Below are positions 49,189 to 58,445 of a stretch of 64,000 nt of DNA, one piece after another. The position numbers and the translations under genes are program-made. Origin of the DNA: Metallyticus violacea (Eukaryota; Arthropoda; Insecta; Mantodea; Metallyticidae). Location of the stretch: assembly GCA_030762175.1 (NCBI GenBank), contig CM060835.1, positions 87,348,501 to 87,412,500 of the forward strand, in the 5' to 3' direction. Every line of letters begins with the position of its first letter. Positions within the stretch are counted from its first letter, which is position 1. Under the pieces are notes generated by a model. That model was given only the letters and a program-made list of their open reading frames with translations. It was not told the DNA's origin and searched no databases.

Positions 49189-49589
49189 AAGTTGATTGAT
49201 GTTTGTAAAGCTTATTTTGATTTAAAATTTTGTTTTATTTATTTAGAATTAAAAAATTAATAATAATACTTGGTGATATATGATTTAAGAGTAATATGTA
49301 AATTTAATTGTAATTTTGTTTGTTGAAATAAAATTCATTAATTTTTTTATATAGCAACAGTAATGGATTTGGCATGGGTTGAATGAGTTTCTAAGGCTCT
49401 TGTGGAATTAAGATGGGCTTATAGAGTGAAACTTGTGAGTAAATGAAGAGTGGAGAAAATAAATTTTATAATTTCCATATTCTGTAAATTAACATTAGGT
49501 TTATCAACAGATGCAGGTGCTATATTGGAAAAGGGAATGGCGAGTATCTAAGGTTTGACAGAGAAATTTGAAACTTAAATGTAAATTGA

Positions 49590-49740
49590 AACTTGCACAG
49601 TGAAGCCAATCATATTAATTGATATCATTGTATGATTCAGTTGAACTACACACCCTTAAAGCTTCACTTACTTTTCATAAATATATGGAACTGGTTTCAA
49701 GAACATTTAGTTCCCATCTTCAGTCAGGCTAAAGTTCAAC
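49590..49740 (-). mobile_element. PLE terminal-repeat fragment, different subfamily
   Basis: Shares ACAGTGAAGCCAAT and TATATTAATTG-like blocks with 53850-53900 and 58911-58990, and carries on the minus strand a hammerhead-like core (49694-49723) followed 24 nt later by AAGTAAGTGAAG, the spacing seen in the other PLE copies. Confidence 0.6.
49694..49723 (-). ncRNA. Hammerhead-ribozyme-like core, second PLE subfamily
   Basis: On the minus strand: CTGAAGA, TG, stem GGAAC / loop TAAAT / GTTCT, T, GAAAC. Stem II sequence differs from the other copies but still pairs. Outer stems were not identified. Confidence 0.5.
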
Positions 49741-50774
49741 TTTGAAAAGTTTCAACTTTGAAATTTGAAGTTTTGATTTGGATTAAGACAGCGCCAAAAG
49801 GCCATATTTTGAAAGAATGTGTTTTCAAAAGAAAATTTGAGGTATTAATAAAATATGGGGGCATTTGATAATAAATGGGATGGGAGATAGGGAAGTGTTA
49901 AATGGAGGCTTTTGGAAGACTGAAGGATATGGATTTACAAAATTTGTATTCTTTAAAATGGAAGAAGAGTTGAAATTTTATATTGAAATGAAGTTAGATG
50001 CATTATGAGAGATTTATATTTAGAAATATAACAAGAGAGTGAGAGAGAGAATTATGGAATAGTATCATTTAGGAGTGTGTAAAAAGAAGGGTTACAGAAA
50101 TGGTACAGCAAAATTTAAAGATGATGAGGATGCTTTGCACATTTTATTTGCTATGGAGTGGAAAAAGGAGTAATTAATGAGTAGTGGTTTAAAATGGGAA
50201 AGAGCTAGCATTTGGGAATATTTAAATAACTTTCTCTTGCATAAAAGTGTTGGGGAGCTTTTGTATCTTGTGATGACAAAATGGATATGGGTAATGATAA
50301 TCAAAATTAAAAGCATGCATTGATTTATAATATTGGTTAATTGATATAGTTTAAATAGGTTTGGTTATGAAAATGTAGGTGAACTTTGTGGATTATAAAA
50401 CAAAAGATGTAAGGAATGATAGTAGCATTATGAGGAGGTCTAATCCAGTAGTGACTGTTCTTTATGCAAGAGCCCTCTTTGTTACTCACATGCAGGGTCA
50501 GAGAAGTAGAACAATAGCAACACGGGAGGTCAAATTGCATTCGGAGAATGGTTTAGGATGATAATAGTACTACTGACATTCTGCTGTTTTTCTTGAATGA
50601 GTCATATTGGAAAATGTAGCTCATTTGAATCCAGAATTTTTTATTTTAGTCCAGGGACATATTTATTTGTTGAATATTAAGGAAAGACAACACAATTAGT
50701 GTGTCACAAAAATCTAACACATGTGAGAAAATTTAATATTCTATGAAATTTACACTATTTATCATGCACTAAGC

Positions 50775-51068
50775 GGACCGCCACGGGTGGCCGAGGTCGT
50801 TAAGGCACGGACTCGTGAGCGGGAGGTCTGCGGTTCGAATCCCGCCAGGACCGTCCTCCCTGACTGGGGTTTTTTCCAGGTTTTCCTCAGTCTTCATAAC
50901 TGGCAAATGCCAGGGAGGTACCTAAACTTAGGCCTGGAACGCTTCCTTCCTTAAAAAAAAAAAATCCTTTCCCAATTTATCATTTCATCTCATGTATCAT
51001 CAGTGTCCACCGCCTGTGGTGCCTCAGTAGTGAAAACGGGCGTTAAACACTACTCAAAAAAAAAAAAA
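50775..51068 (+). mobile_element. SINE, family B, best preserved copy
   Basis: Flanked by the perfect 11-bp direct repeat ATGCACTAAGC (50764-50774 and 51069-51079). The head has box A (TGGCCGAGGTCGTTAAGGC) and a perfect box B, GGTTCGAATCC, at 50832-50842, as in a Ser/Leu-type tRNA. The body has CCTCCCTGACTGGGG, GCAAATGCCAGGGAGG and GTGCCTCAGTAGTG, and the copy ends in an A run. The intact promoter boxes make it a possible active source or a recent insertion. Confidence 0.95.
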
Positions 51069-51689
51069 ATGCACTAAGCAATTCCTGTAAAAAGTAGTTT
51101 TTCTTGCAGTTAATGTTTTAACTCATTTTAACCTCTTGTTTGAATTTTTTGATTTTTTTGTCTACAATTTCTTTGTGTATCCATTGGTTTTTGTCAGTTA
51201 CATTATCTGTGAGTACTGTTTGTTGTATTCAAACTCACTCATGGGTATGTTAACAAGTCTATGTGCTAAGCTGTTGAGGACTGCATGTTTGTGTGCTGTG
51301 GAATTGAAGTCACTTGCTTTTATGTAATTGTCAGTATGAATATGAATTTTATTTCTCATACATCAACATACAAAACTTTTTAACAAAATGAACACAAATA
51401 AAGAAAAAATAATTTTAAATATAATAGTACAATTAGTGCTTTTGGCAATTCCAGAAGGCACTAACTCCAATTTATTCCAATTTGATTAGCTCAGTTCACC
51501 AGTCCCCGATTCATCAGAAGCTACTTACTGGAATATCCAGGGGACCAGGTTCCGATCCAACCAAAGAACATAATACTATAAATAATTTATACTTTCAATA
51601 CAATATTAAATTGCATTTCATACAATAATGAACCTTCCTCCTTTTCCAATTAAACCCATTCAGTTAAATTTCTATCCTTGAAAGTTGCT

Positions 51690-51870
51690 TATTCCTTTGG
51701 ACCTTATAAACAAGCAAATAAACATATTAAAATCAAAGTAACCAATTTTCCTTTCCATGTTGTTAGTTCATATAAACTTACTTTATTAACAAACTTTTAC
51801 ATTTTCCACTCACTTGCCCTGATTTTATAGAGTTGCATTCCTTCCGTACCCCATTACAAATTGTCTGTAT
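51690..51870 (-). repeat. Dispersed repeat shared with 30390-30560
   Basis: Shares TAAACATATTAAAATCAAAG and GAGTTGCATTCCTTCCGTAC followed by CCCATTACA with the copy at 30.4 kb. It sits between non-coding DNA and the PLE RT at 51870-52130. Confidence 0.6.
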
Positions 51871-52640
51871 ACATATTCTTTCTGTATGTGTCAAATTATT
51901 GCCTGTTCTTATAATCTTTAAGTTAAGGAAAGGAATTATGTTGTCTTGTTCTGTTTCATATATGAGTTTAATTTCTTTATCTTGTAGGTTTAGCAATTTT
52001 AAAGCATCATCCAAGTGTTTCTTATTAACCACCACAAAGATATTATCAACATTTCTGTGCACAGGATATTCAGAAATGTACTTATCATCTTGGGCCATCA
52101 AAAATTTCCGAAAATAGTCAGAGTTCAGTATTACTTTGTCCCCAGTGAACAAATTCAGCCTTAATATCTGCTCAACTCCAATGGTAACAGAATTTCTAAT
52201 AAGAAGAAACCAGGAATCTATAAAATCAACTGCTCGAAATGCAACAAAGTGTATATTGACAAAACAAAAAGCATTGGAATTAGGCTCAAAGGACACTGGA
52301 GGAACTTCAAGTACAATCAGAGAGAAAAATCACTGGTTGCACATCATATAAACATGATACAGAAATGGAAATCATATTGCTGAAATTCATAGATAGATCA
52401 ATGCAGAAGGGAAAAAAATTTTATAAAATAATATGAAGATAAGATTATGAATTTTGAGATCCCAACAGAAGATAAATTGGTCAAAAAGTTCATAAAATGT
52501 CCACCAGAGCTATATCAAGTTCATCCAACCATCAATAAATCCACAGTCGACTCACAAATGATGAGCAATGGCCCATGGAAACATGTTATGTATAATTTAA
52601 TGGTAAGTGGAGCATAAGAGTATTAAATTGACTCTCCAAC
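51870..52640. mobile_element. PLE remnant: RT part (minus) joined to endonuclease part (plus)
   Basis: Minus strand, 52130-51870: SDYFRKFLMAQDDKYISEYP, VDNIFVVVNKKHLDDALKLL (YVDD site read as NVDN), NLQDKEIKLIYETEQDNIIP and FLNLKIIRTGNNLTHTERI. Plus strand, 52200-52380: PGIYKINCSKCNKVYIDKTK (GIY, C-x2-C, YIG changed to YID), IGIRLKGHWRNFKYNQREKS and VAHHI. Near 52560-52640 a decayed hammerhead region, GAAACATGTTATG and GGTAAGTGGA follow. The two halves point away from each other from 52130-52190, as expected for an inverted-repeat PLE insertion. Confidence 0.82.
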
Positions 52641-53438
52641 TTATTAAATATATATAAGTTGCTTCACTTATTAATTCCCAACACTAAGTTGGTCTTAAAT
52701 TTTAAAAATGAGAAAGGCAAAGCATCTCAACTTTCAATTAGAAGTTCCTCAGTCTAAACCCATATTCACTGTGATGCTTTGTTTTCATATTTACTGATAC
52801 AACATTTGTCATGTAATACAAGTTAATTAAATGTCAAGCTGTAAGTTTGCTTTCCATTAATTCTTTAGCGATGAACATTCCATTGCAGCTGCCATAGATC
52901 ATTAAGTGAGAAAGTCTGAAACTACTGATAACACAAATTTGGCATTCCACTTTCCAGAAATATATAAATTCATAACTATGGATAAAAAGATTAAAGGGGT
53001 TATAACCATAACTTTGTCATCTGTTTTTTGAAAATCTTACTTAAACTAACTTAAATGATAAAACAATTTATTTCTTAGTATGTAACAATCATTATTCAAC
53101 ACTGATGAGAAGTATATGAACTGATTAAAAAATTAAAATATATATATACACATACATATATTTCTCTAATTTTAAAACATATTTTTACTTGCAAACCATT
53201 GCTTTTTACTTCAAGCTAATGACATGAAATTATAAAAGAAGTTACTTTATGAATTTTTCGAATACATATTGCCATATTTTAGTGGTCTTTTTGTTTTAAC
53301 ACTATTTTGTAAGCATTAAAAACAAAGTAAACGTTTTAGCATCTTAGCCTTAGTGAAGATCTTTTATCTATATAATGGAAAAGAACAGGAAAATTGTTAT
53401 GATTTGCTTCCACCTATGACTCGGATAATGGGTCTTAC

Positions 53439-53580
53439 CTTCCATAAGGTATAAGGCGATCTTCAGCAATTATTTTTTCTCTCTGGATGCGATTGCTTTT
53501 ATCATGTAGCATCTTTTCAACAGCATATTCTATATCAGAAAATTTGAAGACATTCCTGTATAACATTTCATATGCTATTG
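53439..53580 (-). CDS. OTUD4-like: OTUD4-like exon: last helices of the OTU domain
   Basis: A 142-base exon has acceptor TTATCTTCAG and donor AAG|GTAAG. It encodes IAYEMLYRNVFKF, matching the CQSLLYELLYEKVFK helix of OTUD4, then SDIEYAVEKML and a basic/charged stretch ending LIPYG. It exits with two bases (AG) that join A of the next exon to give Arg. The long intron after it holds most of the window's transposons. Both splice signals and the family match are clear. Confidence 0.9.
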
Positions 53581-54735
53581 CTGAAGATAAGAAATGCCAA
53601 ATGTTAGGATTATGCATATTTTATAACAGAAGAAAATGTATGTAAATCAAACCACATCAATATTCCTGACATTACAAAAAAATCTTGTTTTTTTTTTTAG
53701 CCCATCTCACGTAAATAGCAACTGTAGCTCTAGGACATGTCCTATATCATGTAAAATGATCAAAAGGATGAATAAATAAATATAAATAATAACTAAAATT
53801 TATATTGTCCACAAACAATGTTTAATATAAAACTTAATTAGTTTAATTGAAATGTTAATTGGAACTCACACAGTGAAGCCAATTATATAATTGGTTTATC
53901 TTACTTTCTTTGCATGTTTAATATGAAGTTGATTTTGGCAACAGTTGATGTTTGTTGTTGTTACTATTGATGGAAAACATGTTTTATCTTACTTTCTTTG
54001 CATGCTTAATAAGAAGTTGATTTTGGGAACAGGTTTTTTTTTTTTTTTTAAAGCCTTTGGTTAAAGCACTCTAGCCATTAATTTATACTATAAAATTTAG
54101 AATATTAACAGATAAAGATGAGCAACAAAATAATTGTTTTCTAATTACTTCAATGCCCATCTTTATCTGTTAACAAAAAAAAAATTCATATTAAGCATGC
54201 AAAGACTCAAAGACTGAACAAATACCTCTGCCTAATCGTTGCAGATGAGTCTGTAGTATTTTTCAAAATAAAGATGCAATAATATAAACAGTGGTCTACT
54301 ATTCCTTGTTAAGCCAAGTTTTCATTTGAGTCTTAGATTAATGCAAAAAAGTAAAAAATTTTTGATGAACATTTTCATTAAATAATTTGAGTTTTTACTT
54401 AAAATGTTTAGCTCTAATAGAATCAAAATTGCTTCTCTTTCTCTATCAGCAGGTATTAATAACAATGCCCCACTTAAAAATAACTTCTTTCAAGTACCCA
54501 TAAATTTCAACTAAAGCACTTCTTACTATCCTATTTAATTGAACATTGTTGTTTTGCACTGCCTTCAAGTATAAATATTGATCCAAAATTATGATGTGTC
54601 ACTCACTCACAAGACCATAAATTATTAATTGATTAATTCACTGTGCAAGTTCCAATTTACATTTAAGTAAAACATAAATTATGTTAATAGTGGCTAATAA
54701 ACTGTATTTAATAAAGTAGAACAGTTTGTACTCAC
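53581..54735 (-). other. Intron within the OTU-domain coding region
   Basis: About 1.15 kb, containing a PLE terminal-repeat fragment near 53850 and a foldback structure (53903-54215). Nothing else is recognised. Confidence 0.75.
53903..54215. repeat. Foldback structure with an internal direct duplication
   Basis: TTACTTTCTTTGCATG occurs at about 53907 and 53988 (direct, 81 bp apart), and its reverse complement GCATGCAAAGACTCAAAG lies near 54196. Inside, TTAACAGATAAAGATG (about 54107) pairs with CATCTTTATCTGTTAAC (about 54160). The whole could fold into a long imperfect hairpin, like a small foldback or MITE. Confidence 0.65.
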
Positions 54736-54890
54736 ATTGGCAAAAAGCAGCTTTTGCTATATAATCTTTTGTATAAACAGAATCATAATGATCATCTGCA
54801 GAACGACAGAGTAATATTTTCTTTTGAAAGTCATAGTCAGTTACAGATTGTGGAGGCTGCTCCAGTTCCTCAAAAATGATAACATTGCAA
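54736..54890 (-). CDS. OTUD4-like: OTUD4-like exon: C-terminal half of the OTU domain with the catalytic His
   Basis: A 155-base exon lies between a TTCACAG acceptor and a T|GTGAGT donor, entering with one base and leaving with one. It encodes 51 residues: a beta strand (CNVIIFEEL), a linker QPPQSVTDYDF, then KILLCRSADD followed by HYDSVYTKDY and AAFCQ. The HYDSVYTKD block is the conserved OTU motif whose His belongs to the catalytic triad; it is closer in wording to the ALG13 OTU domain than to human OTUD4 (from memory). The catalytic Cys would sit in an earlier exon outside the window, so catalytic competence cannot be judged. The exon joins 53439-53580 to give FCQSIAYEMLY, the helix that follows the catalytic His in this family. 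Confidence 0.9.
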
Positions 54891-55312
54891 CTGTGAACAA
54901 GAACATAAAAGTAAAAAATTAGAAATAAATTATAAATAACAAAATTAACTATCATTATAAAACATTAAAACTGCATCACATAATACTAGCTCCAAAACAT
55001 GTAAGAGAAGAAAGCTTTTATAAAATCTCATTTTGACCATGAGACCTTTTAAAAACAGAAAAAACAGAAGAAAAAAAGGTGATAGCACACTCAAAAGTAT
55101 AAATTACTTTAACATTAACACAAAGAATAAAAGTTTAATAATAAAAAACATATTACATTAATTGAACTGGTTTGAGCTTAAGGCAATGTTTCAGTTTTTG
55201 CAACTATTCAAAATGAGGAAAAAACAGTCTCCAACAACTGTTTTATTCATAACAAATTATTATTGAGGAAATCACTCAAATTTCACTAATTTAGTTCCAC
55301 TTACTTGGACAT

Positions 55313-55341
55313 GTTTCAAAGGCGATTGCCTTCATCGTCAG
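55313..55341 (-). ncRNA. Hammerhead-ribozyme-like core (PLE, inverted copy)
   Basis: Reverse complement of the same motif in the inverted left part of the element. The loop reads the same and stem II is intact. Confidence 0.6.
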
Positions 55342-55394
55342 CATGATTCCAATGTCAGCATGATCCCAATGTCATAGGGGACATTGGGATCATG

Positions 55395-55423
55395 CTGACG
55401 ATGAAGGCAATCGCCTTTGAAAC
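55395..55423 (+). ncRNA. Hammerhead-ribozyme-like core (PLE, copy 1)
   Basis: CTGACGA, TG, stem AAGGC / loop AATC / GCCTT, T, GAAAC. GGACAT at 55379-55384 can pair with ATGTCC at 55424-55429, a candidate closing stem, though the residues at the expected cleavage site do not clearly match UH. Confidence 0.6.
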
Positions 55424-55583
55424 ATGTCCAAGTAAGTGGAACTAAATTAGTGAAATTTGAGTGATTTCCTCAATAATAATTTGTTATGTTATACTATATT
55501 TCACTGTGAAAATTCCCGCAATTCAAAAACTATTTATGAAACGTCAGTTTATCTGGGAAAAATAAGGGGACATTGGGATCATG

Positions 55584-55612
55584 CTGACGATGAAGGCAAT
55601 CGCCTTTGAAAC
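55584..55612 (+). ncRNA. Hammerhead-ribozyme-like core (PLE, copy 2)
   Basis: Identical to 55395-55423, exactly 189 bp downstream in the second direct terminal repeat. Confidence 0.6.
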
Positions 55613-57420
55613 ATGTCCAAGTAAGTGGAACTAAATTAGTGAAATTTGAGTGATTTCCTCAATAATAATTTGTTATGTTATACTATATTTCACTGTGAAA
55701 ATTCCCGCAATTCAAAAACTGTTTTATTCATGTTTGACATATTCAATATTACATAATACTGAAAGGTATTAATTTGAGACAAAGTAGAACTTCTTGAAAA
55801 GTTTCATAATTATTAGTATTAGACAATAATATTTGAATATGACTAGGCATTCAGCCCAAGCTCTTATCCAGATATATTCAATACATAATTCACTATCTAT
55901 ACATAGTTATAATTATTTTTTAAAAATTACCAAATTATTTAAAATATGAATTAACACACAATTTTGTTTCAAGTACCTCTTCTTTCAATGACAATACCAC
56001 TTTTTTTTTTAACTTACTCAAAAATTTTCCAATGTTTCTATTATCCTTTCTGAAAATTTTAATTAGTCTTTTTCCTGCCTGTTTCATAATTAAATACAAG
56101 ATACTTTAGCTTCCAAATTATTTTTCAGGATTAAAATAGCTTGAAACTTTCTATATTATATTTATTAGTTGAAATAAATGGTTTTAATTATAAACCTTGT
56201 CTGTTTATGTAATGCCTATGTCTTAGTTACTATGCATACTGCACATTATACTTTAACTGCACTTCCCCTTCTCTTTGTCCTGTCCTGAATTTCACTTTCT
56301 GAACCTGTTCCCATTTTGAATACAAATCAGGGTGTTGTGTGCATGCATGTTTGTAAAGAATTCCTGATCGACTGCTATTTCCAGAATACTATAATAATGT
56401 GCACTTTAATCCAATTATTCATGGGAAAAAAAAATGTAAAGTTTTAACAGAGGAAATACTACACAAAATTGGTATAAATAAACATTTGGTGACAAAATCT
56501 GCCCTGAAATTAGCATGATAAGTGGGGGTTTCAAAATATAAAGTCAAACAGCACTGAAATCTAAAGTGACTTATTTTAATCTCCTGATTTAGATTTTTTT
56601 CCCAATACAATGCCTGTTTTGCTTTTCAAATATGAGATTAGTTTTAGTAGTAAACAATAATGGTTATATGAATATTGCTTATAATAATCAGAAAAATTAT
56701 TTTAAAGTTAATATTTCTGGAGAAAAGGTTCAACTACAATAATAACTGGCATTTTTCTATAAATGATTTTTCTTGGATTATTATGGGAAAAATTGAGGTT
56801 TTTCCAGAGAAAATTCTCATTTTACTGGAAAAAATATATTACCTAAATCTGGACACCAAACTACAGTACAGTAACATCTATGAAGTTGGCCACCTGAGTA
56901 AGTTTGTCTATTTTTTATGGAACCAACTATTTTCTATATTTTTGTACATATACAACATTGCATATCTTGGCCATCTGTACACTTAATACTTAAACATTGT
57001 TTTACACTTTCTCCCAAAATTTAACCTAGTTGGTCAACCCTGAAAAAAATCTGTATGTTAGAGCACCCTGAGAAATTCTAAGAACTGTAGAGTTGATTTT
57101 CAGCTTTTGACCAGGCTACTGATGGTCTCCAATGTGTGAGCAAAAGTTAGATATGTATTTCCTACCTGCAGTATGAAATTTTACTTCCCTTAGACAGTGT
57201 TACAGATATTCACTCTCTCTCTTAACTGTCTACAATTAACTAGAATTAGCAAAATAGGAGAAGGAGTTGTGCAATCTTGCTGTGAATTATTACAAGGAAC
57301 TATGACAAAAGATAATGGCTAACTCAAGGACAAGGAGACAAGGAGACAAGGAGAAGAGAAAAAGTACTAGATAAACCTTATGCAGACTACAAATATATAT
57401 TATTCTAGAATTAATGGAGT

Positions 57421-57660
57421 TTGATGCCCATTTTTACTACTGAGGCACCACAGGCGGTGGACACTGATGGGATTTTTTTTTTTTAAGGAAAGAAATGTTC
57501 CAGGCCTAAGTTTAGGTTATCTCCCGAGCATTTGCCATTTATGAGGACTGAGGAAAACCTGGAAAAACCCTCAATCAGAGAGGACAGTCCTGGTGGGATT
57601 CAAACCCCAGACTTCCCGCTCAAGAGTCCCTACCTTAACGACCTTGGTCACCCATGGGGA
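57421..57660 (-). mobile_element. SINE, family B (minus strand)
   Basis: Reverse complement of family B from the 3' GTGCCTCAGTAGTAAAAATG block to the head CCATGGGTGACCAAGGTCGT. Box B is changed. An expanded T run lies in the middle. Confidence 0.88.
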
Positions 57661-57960
57661 TATTTCTTCTGTTCATTGTAGAACAGATGTGACATGTTGA
57701 GCTAAGTGAAGACTTAATTTCTAAAAGTGAAAGTCAAAGCAAAATTTCTGAGCAATTTGGGAATTTCCAAATCCATTGGTGGCCACATTCAAAAACATAA
57801 GGATGTGATAATGAAAACTGGGGAAGAAAATTCCAATACAGACAGAAAGAAAGAAGTTGAGCAAACAGACAATAACAAGGTAATTACAATCACCTTAGAT
57901 CTTTTCTTTGATATCTTGCAATGAACACTTCTGTGAATGGACCTATGCTACAGACTAAAG

Positions 57961-57962
57961 CA

Positions 57963-58031
<69 letters not shown>

Positions 58032-58048
58032 TATAAATAATAATAATA

Positions 58049-58080
<32 letters not shown>
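57961..58080. repeat. (AAT)n-(ATT)n microsatellite
   Basis: More than 20 AAT units, a short A-rich break, then about 13 ATT units, forming a self-complementary tract. It is the tail of the nested LINE. Confidence 0.95.
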
Positions 58081-58081
<1 letters not shown>

Positions 58082-58445
58082 TCATTGAAGACCATAGACT
58101 CCACACTTGAATTTCAGTCATTGTCATAAAAATACATTAATAACAAAATATATTGTTAAACCAAATAATTTAATGCAAAAGGCAAATTTAACTCCTATAA
58201 TAATAGGATATTTTCACATTTACACATTTACACAATAAACAATTATATTCCTCTATGCTTTATATGCAAGTTTACAATTCATTTATCCTATACATACATT
58301 TATCTATCAAGAAGTTCTTCAATTCTGTTTCAAACTTTTCTCTTCTTTGACTTTTGGTTACTGGCAGTTTATTATAAAAATTTTTACCAATAACTCTTGG
58401 ATCTCTTTCAGTAGCTTTTTTGTTTACCTTTAGACAATATCAATT
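57961..58445 (-). mobile_element. LINE 3' end with (ATT)n tail, nested in Tigger
   Basis: Minus strand reads VNKKATERDPRVIGKNFYNK, LPVTKSQRREKFETELKNFL and DKCMYRINEL, then a 3' UTR and a long AAT/ATT tract at 57961-58080. The coding part is clearer than in the sister copies at 5533-5790 and 62740-63090. The tract changes from AAT to ATT units midway and so can fold on itself. Confidence 0.82.

Larger units (their letters stand above)
27786..53438 (-). other. Giant intron of the OTUD4-like gene, about 25.6 kb
   Basis: This splits the last OTU helices from the linker; phases agree across it without an extra exon. Its recognisable content is transposon-derived and listed separately. Stretches where I see nothing: 27800-29500 (apart from short AT-rich frames), 32700-33370, 37020-38180, 42550-43590, 44930-46080, 49750-50770, 51080-51680 and 52650-53430. 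Confidence 0.75.
2594..54890 (-). other. OTUD4/Otu-like gene, seven internal exons (gene model)
   Basis: Exons in transcript order: 54890-54736, 53580-53439, 27785-27601, 21861-21705, 21627-21494, 18087-17960, 3233-2594. Exit phases are 1, 2, 1, 2, 1, 0, 1 and each matches the next exon's entry. The chain reads as the second half of an OTU domain, a linker, a Tudor-like module, a basic segment and a low-complexity region. Vertebrate OTUD4, the C-terminal part of vertebrate ALG13 and Drosophila Otu have this layout; these proteins remove or bind ubiquitin chains and associate with RNA. The exon with the catalytic Asp/Cys must lie beyond 54890 and was not found before 64000. The transcript continues past 2594 to the left. 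The largest intron, 27786-53438, is about 25.6 kb. Confidence 0.85.
55251..55719 (+). mobile_element. PLE insertion made only of terminal repeats
   Basis: The direct repeat TGTTTTATTCAT lies at 55239-55250 and 55720-55731; the match extends 3 bases further left. The left part (55251-55376) is an inverted terminal-repeat copy; the rest is two direct copies with a 189-bp period starting at 55377 and 55566. The inverted copy stops where the right copy still has 45 nt to go. No protein is encoded. It lies upstream of the OTU exon at 54736-54890, presumably in an intron. Confidence 0.85.

Noticed and set aside
50775..50860. Genuine tRNA gene
   Set aside because: Boxes A and B are present, but the sequence continues into the SINE body, is flanked by a target duplication and recurs elsewhere as a dispersed repeat.
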